From positions 1-64,000 of the forward strand of contig SCQL01000029.1 of assembly GCA_004299235.1 (NCBI GenBank): DNA of 64,000 nucleotides. The letters are read 5' to 3'. This document shows positions 16,469 through 25,565 of this stretch, one piece after another. The notes under the pieces were generated by a model. That model worked only from the letters and a program-made list of their open reading frames with translations, had not been told where the DNA came from and did not search any database. The translations under genes and the position numbers were made by a program. Source of the DNA: a bacterium. Lineage in GTDB: Bacteria > Chloroflexota > Dormibacteria > Dormibacterales > Dormibacteraceae. Every line of letters begins with the position of its first letter. The first letter of the stretch is position 1.

Positions 16469-18177
16469 CGGGGCCGCCCGCCCATCAGTTAGAAGAGTCA
16501 CAAGCACCACAGGCTCGGCGCGAGCGAACCCATCTCGACCGCTGGGATCTGGTCGCGCTCCTGACGCTGACGGCCGTCGCGTTCGTCCTGCGCTTCTTCA
16601 GCCCGATCATGCCCGACGTTTTCGCCCACCCGTTCCACGGCCCGGCCGTTTCCGACTGCGTTTCGAGCACGCCCATCGACCCTCAGGGTGACCCGGGCAC
16701 GCTGTGCGGCCTCGCCTACCCGTTCAACCGCGGCTACCCGGACGCCAACGGCCAGCTGTCGCCGCCCAACGGCCAGGTTTTCGACGAGATCTACTTCCCC
16801 GTCGACGCCTATGACGACGTCAAGGGCATGGAGGTGTGCCGGCCGTCCACGGTCAACTGCCGGTTCAACTATTTCGACCCTGAGCCTCCGCTCGGCAAGC
16901 TGATCATCGCCGCCGGCGAGTGGAGCTACGGCTGGTACCGGGCTCACTTCCAGGGCGCCACCGGCGATTACATCGACCTGGGATTCAAGCCTTTTGGCTG
17001 GCGAATCGCCGCATGCCTCTTCGGCACGCTCTGCATCTCGATCATGTACCTGCTCGCCCGGCGCCTGTGGCCCAACCGGCTGTTTGCGATCGCCGCCGCC
17101 ACGCTCGCCTGTTTCGACGGGATGTTCTTCATCCAATCTCGAATCGGAATGATCGACATCTTTCCGATCTTCTTCATCCTGCTCGCCTACCTTCTCTACC
17201 TGGTCCACGTCCAGAGCCGCGGTCCGCGCGGGTCGCTGATCTCACTGCTGGCGCTCGGAATCGTCCTGGGCATCGGCATCGCCTCGAAGTGGATCGTCCT
17301 CGCCGCGTTCGCGAGCATCGTTTTCCTCCTCGTCATCCGGGCCGTCCGCCGGCACGTGAATTTCCACGTCGGTCCGCCCGGCGGCCCGATCTGGTCGTGG
17401 GGCCGAGGCGATGGGCCCGCGGTCCCGGGCGGCGTGCGGTGGCAGGTGTACCTGCCGCTGGCCCTGGTCGCCCTGGTGGTGATCCCGGCCGCGATCTACG
17501 TCGCCGCGTGGTACCCGTTCTTCGCCCGCGGCCAGTTCCACAACCTGGCCGACCTCATCGACTACCAGCGGGCGTCGTACATCTACCACGCGACGTTGAA
17601 AGCCACGCATCCGTATGGCTCGCCGTGGTGGTCGTGGCCGTTCCTGTCGCGGCCGGTGCTCTATTACGCCGAGTACACCGGCCTGGGGGTGGACCACTGG
17701 ACGGGCCAGCAGCTCGTTTCGCGGATGGCGAACCTTGGTAACCCCTGGATCTGGTGGACGAGCCTGCCCTGCGTGGCGTCGCTGCCGTACTTCATCCTCC
17801 GGCACCGAAGCTTCCCGGCCACGGTGATCCTGCTCGGGTTCATCAGCCAGTACCTGCCCTGGTCTCAGATCAGCCGGGTGATCTTCATGTACCACATGTT
17901 CGGCGGGCTCATCTTCATGATCCTGGCGCTCGCGTTCGTGCTCACCCACATGGCCGAGCACCTGCGTCCGCCCGGCCGGCAGCTCCTGGTCGTCAACCAC
18001 CTGGCGGTGGCCGTGGTCTTCTTCATGTACTTCTACCCGGTCTGGACCGGCCTGCCGATCTCCGGCTCGGCGTACTTCATCGGTTCGGGGACGCCGCCTT
18101 GGGGGCCGAAGATCTGGCTCATCAACTGCAAGGCCAACCTGCCGCCTGGGCAGCCACAGTTGTGGTGTTGGAACTAG
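16465..18177 (+). CDS. PMT-type protein mannosyltransferase (GT39)
   Basis: 570 aa, multi-pass membrane protein of dolichyl-phosphate-mannose--protein mannosyltransferase type. Seen: first TM LVALLTLTAVAFVLRFF, the acidic loop QVFDEIYFPVDAYDD, the FDPEPPLGKLIIA motif equivalent to HPPLGK in Pmt proteins, and several later TM segments. It would transfer mannose from polyprenyl-P-mannose to exported Ser/Thr proteins. The start TTG overlaps the previous stop by 4 bases. A second large membrane protein overlaps its 3' end. Confidence 0.88.
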   Translation: MTGPPAHQLEESQAPQARRERTHLDRWDLVALLTLTAVAFVLRFFSPIMPDVFAHPFHGPAVSDCVSSTPIDPQGDPGTLCGLAYPFNRGYPDANGQLSPPNGQVFDEIYFPVDAYDDVKGMEVCRPSTVNCRFNYFDPEPPLGKLIIAAGEWSYGWYRAHFQGATGDYIDLGFKPFGWRIAACLFGTLCISIMYLLARRLWPNRLFAIAAATLACFDGMFFIQSRIGMIDIFPIFFILLAYLLYLVHVQSRGPRGSLISLLALGIVLGIGIASKWIVLAAFASIVFLLVIRAVRRHVNFHVGPPGGPIWSWGRGDGPAVPGGVRWQVYLPLALVALVVIPAAIYVAAWYPFFARGQFHNLADLIDYQRASYIYHATLKATHPYGSPWWSWPFLSRPVLYYAEYTGLGVDHWTGQQLVSRMANLGNPWIWWTSLPCVASLPYFILRHRSFPATVILLGFISQYLPWSQISRVIFMYHMFGGLIFMILALAFVLTHMAEHLRPPGRQLLVVNHLAVAVVFFMYFYPVWTGLPISGSAYFIGSGTPPWGPKIWLINCKANLPPGQPQLWCWN

Positions 18178-20129
18178 CGCCGGCGAGCTTTCTGGTCGCG
18201 TGCGTGGCGGCCGGGTTCGGCATCACGTACCTCAGCGGCCTCGCTTTGAATCTCGAGGAGCGGGTGGCTTTCGGGGCCGTGCTCGGCGCGATGGCGGTGG
18301 CGACGGCGAGCTTCGTCGCGTCGATGGTGGTTGGCGAGGTCACGGTGCCGACGGCGCTTGCGGGGCTGGCGATCAGCCTTGCGCTCGGCGCGGGAGCCGC
18401 CTTCGCACGGCGCTCGCAGGTCATCTCGGATTGGACGGATGCGCGCCGGCGCTGGTCGGCGTCACCGAAATCGTCCGCGCATCCCTGGCCCCTCGCCGCG
18501 GTGGTCCTCGTCTGTGGCGTCTGGTCGGTCCACTTCCTGCACCAGGCGTACGTGTATCTGCCGAACGGCCTGTTCGCGGGCTACGTCAACATCTGGGGCG
18601 ATTGGGCGGCGCACCTGAGCTTTGCCGGCTCTTTCGCGTACGGACGCAACTTCCCGCCCGAGTACTCGATCGATCCAGGCAACCACCTCGGCTACCCCTT
18701 CATGATCGATTTCTTCGCCGCCGACCTGGTGCCACTCGGCAGCAGCCTGACCTCGGCCCTGGTGCTGACGTCGGGCCTGCTCGGCCTGACTTTTCCAGCC
18801 GTGCTGTACCTGGCGGCGCTCAGATTCGCGGGCGGCCGGGCGGCGGCCGCGATCGCGGTGTTCGTGTTTCTCTTGAGCGGCGGGCTGGGGTTCGTCTATC
18901 TGTTCGGCGACGTGCAGCGCGGTGGCCTCGGCGCTTTGCTGCACCTCGGTCGCGAGTACACGCTCAATCGCGGGCTCAACTACCAGTGGCTGAATCCGGT
19001 GCTCGCCTACCTGGTGCCGCAGCGCTCGACGCTGTTCGGCTTCAGCCTCGCCCTGATCCTCCTCGTCGTGCTGTGGCGCGCGGCGCGCGGCGGTGCCGGC
19101 TGGCGGCCGTTTCTCTTCGCCGGCCTGGTCGCCGGACTGACACCGGTCTTCCACGTGCACGCTTATGGAACCGTCGTCGCGCTCGCCGTTTTCTGGGCGG
19201 TCTTCAGCCGGCGGCGCGAATGGCTCGCTTTCTTCATCCCCGCGCTCGCCCTGGGGGTCCCGATCCTGGTGTGGATGTGGCCGCCCGCGAACAACAGCAT
19301 CTGCGCCGGCGGCCTGGCTGTGCACGGCTTTTGCCTCGAGGCGGGCTGGCTTTCGTACACCGATTGGCAGCGCGACGGCGTGTTGTGGTTCGGCCGCGAC
19401 TTCGCGTGGTTCTGGATCAAGAACACGTCGCTCTTCATCCCGCTTCTCATCGCCGCCCATTTCCTGCATCGATGGTTCGACACCGATTTCCCCCGGTGGT
19501 TCGCGCCGATGTGGCTGTGGTTCATCGTCCCGAGTTTCATCGTCCTGCAGCCCTGGGACTGGGACAACACCAAGTTCTTCATCTTCTGGGCGCTGCTGGG
19601 CAGCGTGATGGCCGGCGCGGTGCTCGCCGGCATGCTGCGGCGTGGGGGCGGCACGGCGATCGCCGCCGGGGTGCTGCTGCTCCTGCTCGGGCTCGCCGGG
19701 ACCCTCGACCTGGCGCGCGCCTCGGATTTCAGCGTGAGCTCGGTGCGGTTCACGGACCAAGGCGGGCTGCGGGTGGCGGATTGGGTGAGGCAGCACACGA
19801 GCCCGACTTCGGTTTTCGTCGTCGCGGACGAGCACAACAACCCCATCCCTACGCTGACGGGCAGGCGCGTGCTGATCGGCTACCCGGGCTGGCTGTGGAC
19901 GTACGGGCTGGACGATTACGTCCAGAAAGGGGTGGACGAAAAGCTCATCCTCGACGGTGCGCCCTCGACGCCCGACCTGGTGCTCAAGTACGGCGTCGAC
20001 TACGTGCTGATCGGCCCGCAGGAGCTGCCGCGCGGCGCCAGTCGCGCGTACTGGGACGAGCACGGCACGCTGGTCTATGACAGCGGCGATTACGCCGTGT
20101 ACCGAACCTTGAGGGCTGGCGCGGGTTAG
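18165..20129 (+). CDS. large polytopic membrane protein, probable GT-C glycosyltransferase-like
   Basis: About 654 aa from GTG 18165 (or TTG 18168), overlapping the end of the PMT gene by 13 bases. It has many hydrophobic segments, an early extracytoplasmic loop with WGDWAAHLSFAGSFAYGRNF, PGNHLGYPFMIDFFAAD and LNRGLNYQWLNPVLAYLVPQRSTLFG, and a soluble tail (VADWVRQHTSPTSVFVVADE, VDYVLIGPQE). The acidic pair in the first loop and the overall layout resemble GT-C-fold glycosyltransferases. Genetic coupling to the PMT gene supports a role in protein or lipid mannosylation. The exact donor and acceptor are unknown. Confidence 0.8.
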   Translation: MLELAPASFLVACVAAGFGITYLSGLALNLEERVAFGAVLGAMAVATASFVASMVVGEVTVPTALAGLAISLALGAGAAFARRSQVISDWTDARRRWSASPKSSAHPWPLAAVVLVCGVWSVHFLHQAYVYLPNGLFAGYVNIWGDWAAHLSFAGSFAYGRNFPPEYSIDPGNHLGYPFMIDFFAADLVPLGSSLTSALVLTSGLLGLTFPAVLYLAALRFAGGRAAAAIAVFVFLLSGGLGFVYLFGDVQRGGLGALLHLGREYTLNRGLNYQWLNPVLAYLVPQRSTLFGFSLALILLVVLWRAARGGAGWRPFLFAGLVAGLTPVFHVHAYGTVVALAVFWAVFSRRREWLAFFIPALALGVPILVWMWPPANNSICAGGLAVHGFCLEAGWLSYTDWQRDGVLWFGRDFAWFWIKNTSLFIPLLIAAHFLHRWFDTDFPRWFAPMWLWFIVPSFIVLQPWDWDNTKFFIFWALLGSVMAGAVLAGMLRRGGGTAIAAGVLLLLLGLAGTLDLARASDFSVSSVRFTDQGGLRVADWVRQHTSPTSVFVVADEHNNPIPTLTGRRVLIGYPGWLWTYGLDDYVQKGVDEKLILDGAPSTPDLVLKYGVDYVLIGPQELPRGASRAYWDEHGTLVYDSGDYAVYRTLRAGAG

Positions 20130-20158
20130 GGTCGTGCCCCGTCGGACCTGGGTCGGGC

Positions 20159-20737
20159 CTATGGGGCGGGGAGGATGATCGGGGGACGCTCCGGTGCGCT
20201 GGGCTTGGGCGTCGGAGGTTCGATGCTCGAGTCCATGGCCGCCTCCAGCCGGCGCGTCAGGCGCTTCATCTCGCGATCGCTGCGGTCCAGCCGGTTGACG
20301 ATCTGAAGCAGGATCTCGTCCTGGTGCATCAGGTGGTTCATGAGCGCCTTGAGCTCTTCTTCGGCTTTGACGTCGAGCTCGTAAGCGTGCTGCGCTCGAA
20401 GCCGGTCACGGTCGGCGAGCCGGTTGAGGGCCATCAGCACGACGGAGACCCACACCGCGGCCTCGAGGCTGAGGATGAAGTTGAGGAACATGAAGGGGTA
20501 GCGGTCCCAGGGCCGGATGAGGTTGAGGGCGTTCAGGGCGACCCACAGGACCATGATGCCGACCTGGGCCAGGACGAAGGCCCAGCTCCCGATCAGGCGG
20601 GCGAAATCGTCGGCGACGCGATCGGCAAAGGTCAGCTTGCGTTCGACTTCGCGGTTGAGATCGCGGACCGGCGGATGGTCGTGCTGATGCCTGATCAGGT
20701 CTTTGGCGATGTCTTCGATTTCTCGGCCGATTGACAT
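20159..20737 (-). CDS. DUF1003 membrane protein
   Basis: About 192 aa from ATG 20737 (MSIGREIEDIAKDL), preferred because AGAGG lies at good spacing; an upstream TTG at 20794 would add 19 residues. The DUF1003 core includes FADRVADDFARLIGSWAFVLAQ, two TM segments around NALNLIRPWDRYPFMFLNF, and DRLRAQHAYELDVKAEEEL, followed by a helical region and a Pro-rich tail. Homologues are sometimes annotated near magnesium transport or stress genes, but the function is not established. Confidence 0.9.
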   Translation of the reverse strand: MSIGREIEDIAKDLIRHQHDHPPVRDLNREVERKLTFADRVADDFARLIGSWAFVLAQVGIMVLWVALNALNLIRPWDRYPFMFLNFILSLEAAVWVSVVLMALNRLADRDRLRAQHAYELDVKAEEELKALMNHLMHQDEILLQIVNRLDRSDREMKRLTRRLEAAMDSSIEPPTPKPSAPERPPIILPAP

Positions 20738-20840
20738 TGGGTCCATCCTCTGGGGTTGCTGCGTTGAATAGGCGTAGCTGATAGCTTCGCTCAAAGGACC
20801 CCCACCTGGCTACCGAAAGTAAGTCTTGGGTTGGTCCCTG

Positions 20841-23800
20841 CTAACGGTAATCGTGCGAGCGCTGCTGGGGCCGGGGCACGCCCCGGAGCGCTTCGATGTG
20901 GCTCGCGAGCACCGACCAGACACCATCTTGGCGCTGCATCACGCCGTCGATGATCAAGATCGGTTGGCGGTTAGCGATGTGGCGGTAGCGGTCGTAGACG
21001 TCGGGCTTGATCGTGACGTTGACCTGGCCGAACTCGTCCTCGAGGGTGAAGAAGCGGATCTTCTTCGCGGTCGAGGGCGCCTGGCGGGTGATCACCAACC
21101 CGGCCACTCGCACCCTGTGGCGGTCGGGGATCGACGGCAGCTGGTTGCTCTCGAGGGCGCCCATCGCTCGGAGTCGGTCGCGGCAGAAGTGGATGAGGTG
21201 GTGGCCGGTGGAGAGGTCTGAGATTCGGTACTCGAGCTGGTTGGCGTCGAACTCGTCGACCGCTGGCAGGTCGGGAGCGGTGCCGTTCAGTCGCAGCTCG
21301 GCTTGGGTCCCAAGGCCCCGGCGCAGACCGTGGCCGTGCCATCGTTCCTGCCAGCCCCACAGGAGCTTGCGCCGGGGTTGGCGGAGGGCATCGAAGGCGC
21401 CGACCATGACGAGGTTGCGGACCGCGCGAGGGCCGATGGGTCCGCCGCGGAGGCGGTTCAAAAAATCGTCGAAGGAGCTGTAAGGGCCGGCGCGCCGGCG
21501 CTCGGCGACGATCGCGTTGCGGCCGTCCTCGCCCAGGTCGCGGACGTAGTTGAGGCCGATGCGCATGGCGTGGGTCATGGCCGCCTGCGCCTTAACCGCC
21601 TGGGTTGACGCGACCGATACGCTGATTTCGGTTGGCCGGCGGGGGAGGGACGGCCTGGTGGAGGAGGGAGGGCCCTCGGCGAGCTGTGGCTTGGTTGGGG
21701 AGAGGGCCAGGGGTTCGGGGAGGCATCTTGCGTACGAACGGTTGACGTCCACCGGCAGCACCTTCACTCCGTGGCGCTTCAGGTCCTCGACCAGCACGCT
21801 GGGGTGGTAGAAGCCCATCGGCTGGTGGTTCAGGAGGCCGCAGCCGAACTCGACCGGATAATTGAGCTTGAGCCACGCCGTCTCGTAGGTCGTGCGCGCG
21901 AAGGCGGCGGCATGCGAGCGGCAAAAGCCATAGACGGCGAAGCCCTGCACGGCGGCGAAGAGCTGGTCCGCGACCTCGCGCGGCACGCTGTTGGCGAGGC
22001 AGCCGTTGATGAAATCACCCTCCAGCGAAGACATCTCGACGCGGTTGAGGTGGCGGGTCATCGCGCGCCGGAAGCCGTCCGCCTGGCTGGGCGTCATGCC
22101 CGCGACCCGCATGGCGATCTCGATGATCTGCTCCTGGTAGAGAATCACGCCGAGCGTGTCCTTGAGGACGGGCTCGAGCAGCGGATGCGCGTAGATCACC
22201 GGCTCGCGGCCCTGCTTGCGCCGGATGTAGGGATGGACGGCATTGCCCTGGATCGGACCGGGCCGGATGATCGCGACCTCGACCACCAGATCGTTGAAGC
22301 TCTGCGGCCGGGTGCGCGGGAGGGTCTGCATCTGGGCACGCGACTCGATCTGGAAGACGCCGATGGTGTCCGCCTCGCTGCACATCTCGAACACCTTCGG
22401 ATCGTCCAGCGGCAGCCGGTCGAGGTCTGGGCGCGTGCCGGTGGTGTCTTGGATGAGGTCCAGGGTCTCGGCCACGACCGAAAGCGTGCGCAGACCGAGC
22501 AGGTCCACCTTGATCAGGCCCAGGTCCTCGACGTCGTCCTTGTTGAACTGGACGACCCGGCGCCCTTCCATCGTGGCCGGCTCGACCGGCACGATGTCGA
22601 CCAGCGGCTCGCCGGTGACCAGCATCCCGCCCACGTGGATCGAGAGGTGCCGCGGGAATTCGATGACCTCCCGGCACAGCTCCAGGAACTGCTGCCAGCT
22701 CTGGGGACGCATATCCGCCGGCGGCGGCATCGCGCCGGTCATCGAATCCTCGACGCCTTCCGTGGGGTTTCCAGGCGGCGTCAACATCTCGCCTGGGGCC
22801 GGCCATCGGTCCACGCCCTTGGCGAGCCGGTCGAGCAGCTCGGCCGAGAAGCCCAGCGCCTTGCCCACCTGCCGGATCGCCATGCGCGGCTGGAAGGTGA
22901 CCACGTTGCACACCATCCCGGTCCGCTCCCAGCCGTACTTGTCGTAGACGTACTGGATCACCTGCTCGCGGTGCTTGGTCGAGAAGTCGATGTCGATGTC
23001 CGGCGTGCTCGTCATCTCCTCGTGCAGGAAGCGCTCGAAGAGGAGGTTGTGCTCGATGGGGTCGACGCGCGTGATGCCGAGCACGTAGGCGACGATCGAG
23101 TCGGCGGCCGAGCCGCGGCCCTGGCCGGGGACGCCGTGCTCACGCGCGAAACGCATGAGGTCCCAGTTGATGAGGAAGAACTCGGCGAGCCCGGTCTTCT
23201 CGATGACCTCGAGCTCGCGTTGGAGCCGGCGGGCCACCTCGGGCGTGATCGGCCTGTAGCGCTCTCGAACGCCTTCGAAGCAGAGCTTGTAGAGAAACGA
23301 GAAAGGGGTTTCGCCCGCGGGCACCGGGTAGCCCGGGAAGCGCACCTTGCGGAAATCGAGCTCGACAGCACACTCCTGCGCGATGTCCCACGGCGCCGCC
23401 AGCGCCTCGGCGTGGCCTTTGAAGAGCGGGCGCATCTCATCGCCTGCCTTCAGGTGATGCTCGGCGTTGGGGAAGAGGTGCGGCCGCGCCCCGTCCAGGG
23501 TGGTGCGGTGGCGGATCGCGACCAGCACGTCGTGGAGGCGGCGCCGCTCAGGGACGTGGTAGTGGACCTGGTTGGTGGCAACGACGGCGGCCCCGCACCG
23601 CTTCGCCATCGACGCCCGGCCCTCGAGCACCCATGGGTCCTCAGGGCGAAGGTGGTGGTGGAGCTCGCTGAAAACGCTCTCGTTGCCGAGCGCCTCCTGG
23701 AGCTCGCGCAGGCGCCGTTCATCGTCGGTGGCGCTGAGATAGAAGAGGTCGCCCTTGTGCTCGGCGACCCTGGTGAGCGTCGCGCGCGCCTCGCCTTTCG

Positions 23801-24101
23801 GTTGATCGGCGTGAGCAAGGCTCAGGAGCCGGCAGAGGTTGGAGTAACCGCGCAGGTTGCGGGCGATGACCACCGTCTCCTGGCCATCGACCTCCAGCGC
23901 CGTGCCGATGAGCGGCTTGACCCCGAGCTTGCGGCAGGCCTGGAGGAACTTCACCGCGCCATAGACCCCGCCGCGATCGGTGATCGCGAGCGCGGGCATC
24001 TCGAGCTCGGCGGCGCGCGCCGCCAGCTCGGCGGGATGCGAGCCGCCATCGAGGAAGGAGAAGTTGGAGTGGCAGTGCAGCTCGACGTAGGGCGCGCGCA
24101 T
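20841..24101 (-). CDS. dnaE2: error-prone DNA polymerase III alpha subunit DnaE2
   Basis: 1086 aa from ATG 24101 (MRAPYVELHCHSNFSFLDGG). The PHP domain is N-terminal. The Pol III alpha palm carries GRGSAADSIVAYVLGITRVD and the catalytic PDIDIDF. The helix-hairpin-helix and OB-fold (VRVAGLVITRQAPSTAKKIR) are C-terminal. It replicates across lesions as part of the ImuA-ImuB-DnaE2 mutasome. Oddity: a 31-residue segment (LAEGPPSSTRPSLPRR through TQAVK) after VDVNRSYARCLPEP is encoded entirely by a copy of the 93-bp dispersed repeat. It is preserved in frame, and the conserved fold resumes just afterwards with AMRIGLNYVRDLGEDG. Confidence 0.95.
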   Translation of the reverse strand: MRAPYVELHCHSNFSFLDGGSHPAELAARAAELEMPALAITDRGGVYGAVKFLQACRKLGVKPLIGTALEVDGQETVVIARNLRGYSNLCRLLSLAHADQPKGEARATLTRVAEHKGDLFYLSATDDERRLRELQEALGNESVFSELHHHLRPEDPWVLEGRASMAKRCGAAVVATNQVHYHVPERRRLHDVLVAIRHRTTLDGARPHLFPNAEHHLKAGDEMRPLFKGHAEALAAPWDIAQECAVELDFRKVRFPGYPVPAGETPFSFLYKLCFEGVRERYRPITPEVARRLQRELEVIEKTGLAEFFLINWDLMRFAREHGVPGQGRGSAADSIVAYVLGITRVDPIEHNLLFERFLHEEMTSTPDIDIDFSTKHREQVIQYVYDKYGWERTGMVCNVVTFQPRMAIRQVGKALGFSAELLDRLAKGVDRWPAPGEMLTPPGNPTEGVEDSMTGAMPPPADMRPQSWQQFLELCREVIEFPRHLSIHVGGMLVTGEPLVDIVPVEPATMEGRRVVQFNKDDVEDLGLIKVDLLGLRTLSVVAETLDLIQDTTGTRPDLDRLPLDDPKVFEMCSEADTIGVFQIESRAQMQTLPRTRPQSFNDLVVEVAIIRPGPIQGNAVHPYIRRKQGREPVIYAHPLLEPVLKDTLGVILYQEQIIEIAMRVAGMTPSQADGFRRAMTRHLNRVEMSSLEGDFINGCLANSVPREVADQLFAAVQGFAVYGFCRSHAAAFARTTYETAWLKLNYPVEFGCGLLNHQPMGFYHPSVLVEDLKRHGVKVLPVDVNRSYARCLPEPLALSPTKPQLAEGPPSSTRPSLPRRPTEISVSVASTQAVKAQAAMTHAMRIGLNYVRDLGEDGRNAIVAERRRAGPYSSFDDFLNRLRGGPIGPRAVRNLVMVGAFDALRQPRRKLLWGWQERWHGHGLRRGLGTQAELRLNGTAPDLPAVDEFDANQLEYRISDLSTGHHLIHFCRDRLRAMGALESNQLPSIPDRHRVRVAGLVITRQAPSTAKKIRFFTLEDEFGQVNVTIKPDVYDRYRHIANRQPILIIDGVMQRQDGVWSVLASHIEALRGVPRPQQRSHDYR
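21591..21683. repeat. 93-bp dispersed repeat, copy B, inside dnaE2
   Basis: About 91 percent identical to copy A at 4446-4538, same length and same orientation on the + strand. It encodes exactly 31 codons of dnaE2 on the minus strand with no stop codon, so it behaves like a protein-tolerated mobile repeat. The last 50 or so bases are identical between copies. Confidence 0.9.
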
Positions 24102-24168
24102 CAGGCGGGCCTCGGGAGGTCTACCGCCGGCCGGCGATGCTCGGCTCCGGCATCGTTCGTCAAGGTGC

Positions 24169-24417
24169 TCAGTCGTAGACCCGTTCCACGAACCATTCGT
24201 CGCGCGAGAGGTCGTGGTACAGCTCGCACAGCACGTTGCTGTTGAGCAGCGCCTTCCAGTACTCGCGGACCACGGGCTCGTGCCACCACTCGGTTTCGAC
24301 CTTCCAGCGCGCGATGGGGTCGATGGAGCCGCTGAACCCGCCCGAGATGAATGCCGGGGTGCGGTCATCACCGAGCGTGACCTCGACCGCGGCGGGAGGC
24401 GACAGCAGGTGGGTCAT
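24169..24417 (-). CDS. DUF6504 mutasome-associated small protein
   Basis: 82 aa starting MTHLLSPPAAVEVTLGDD, with RTPAFISGGFSGSIDPIARW, HEPVVREYWKALL and a C-terminal DEWFVERVYD. Proteins of this type lie between imuB-like and dnaE2 genes in several GC-rich phyla, so a structural role in the mutasome is likely but unproven. Its ATG overlaps the imuB stop by 4 bases. Confidence 0.8.
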   Translation of the reverse strand: MTHLLSPPAAVEVTLGDDRTPAFISGGFSGSIDPIARWKVETEWWHEPVVREYWKALLNSNVLCELYHDLSRDEWFVERVYD

Positions 24418-25565
24418 GCGAAGCGCTGTGAGGGGATTGGGGAAAAGACAAGTCCAGGGCGCGGCTTGCGCACCACGTCATCGCCGTGTCGTTCCTGCAA
24501 CCGCTCGAGTGCCGCGATCACCTCGTCACTGTTGCCGTCCCCGCCCGCCCACAGCCGCAGCTGTCTTCGACCCGCGCCTTCCAGGACGGGGAGCTCGATC
24601 CACAGCTCGGTGATCGGAGCGCGCGGCTGCCACTGCTTGATCCACGAACCGATGAGCCCGAACAGCTCGGCCGCGCTGGAGAGTGGATGGCGCACGACGG
24701 AATCACGCGTCTCGGGCCGCCCCGATTCGAAGAGCAGCCGTATGCGCACGTGTTTGGCGCCGGCGCCTCGCAGCCCCAGCTCTTCGGCAAGGTCGCCGCA
24801 CAGCGCTCGCGCGACGAAGAGCAGTGCCTCGCGGTCTTCGACCGGTGAATCGAACTGTCGATGCGCGCTAGTGAATTGCGGAGGACGCCAGGGCGTTAGC
24901 TGCTCGGGTTCGAGGCCTCGCGCGAGAAGGACCGCGCGCCGGCCGGCGGGGCCGAGCTGGCTTTCGAGCTCGCGCGGTCCGATGGCCGCCACGGCGCCCA
25001 GCGTGCGAAGGCCCAGCAGGTCGAGGCGTTCCAGCTGCTCCGTGTCGAGGGAGAGCTCGTGAGAAGAAAGTGGGGCGAGGAACGCGCCCGCGTCATCGAC
25101 GCGCATGAGGCGGCCTGGTCGCGCGCGAGCCGCGGCGAGCTGGGCGGAGAAAGGCCCGGGCGCTAAACCGAGCCGTGGTTCGCGGCCGATGGCGGTGCGC
25201 AGGCGACGCCGCGTTTCGCGGATCGAATCGCCCGGCTTCGGCACACCGCTCACGTCCAGCCACGCGACGCCTTCGACTCGCGCCTCGACCACCGGGGCGA
25301 GGTCGTAGAGCGCGGAGGCGATGAGCTCGCGCAGGCGCGCGGCCGCGTCGGGGTCCGGCGGTAAGAAGGTCGCGTGCGGGCAGAGGTGCTCGGCCTGGCG
25401 CAACGGCATCCCGGGCGCCACGCCGAACGGCAGCGCCTCCTCGGAGGCGGCGATGACGCGGTCCTCCCAATGGCCGACCACGACGGGCCCCCCGTACAGG
25501 TCGGGGCGTCGGGCGAGCTCCAGATGCCCGGTCAGACCACAGCAGTGGCTGGTGAAAGATCCCAA
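24414..25565 (-). CDS. imuB: ImuB-like inactive Y-family DNA polymerase
   Basis: 383 aa from TTG 25565, with GGGAGGTGA upstream. Y-family fold: VIAASEEALPFGVAPGMPLRQA (fingers), VEGVAWLDVSGV (palm), a thumb with LLGLRTLGAVAAIGPRELE, and a little-finger domain. The N-terminal strand HCCGLTGHLELA has no catalytic Asp, and the usual SxDE motif is replaced by EGVAWLD, so like other ImuB proteins it should be a non-catalytic hub. It links DnaE2 to the replication clamp and ImuA. It overlaps imuA by 34 bases. Confidence 0.9.
   Translation of the reverse strand: MGSFTSHCCGLTGHLELARRPDLYGGPVVVGHWEDRVIAASEEALPFGVAPGMPLRQAEHLCPHATFLPPDPDAAARLRELIASALYDLAPVVEARVEGVAWLDVSGVPKPGDSIRETRRRLRTAIGREPRLGLAPGPFSAQLAAARARPGRLMRVDDAGAFLAPLSSHELSLDTEQLERLDLLGLRTLGAVAAIGPRELESQLGPAGRRAVLLARGLEPEQLTPWRPPQFTSAHRQFDSPVEDREALLFVARALCGDLAEELGLRGAGAKHVRIRLLFESGRPETRDSVVRHPLSSAAELFGLIGSWIKQWQPRAPITELWIELPVLEGAGRRQLRLWAGGDGNSDEVIAALERLQERHGDDVVRKPRPGLVFSPIPSQRFA

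Noticed and set aside
18462-20063. 533-codon minus-strand frame opposite the large membrane protein
   Set aside because: Composition is His/Arg/Glu-rich noise; the plus frame has regular membrane segments.
21771-24245. 824-codon open frame on the + strand opposite dnaE2
   Set aside because: It is the antisense of a conserved polymerase gene in high-GC DNA, rich in Arg/Ala/Gly/Asp/Val with no domain or ribosome binding site. The dnaE2 frame carries all family motifs.
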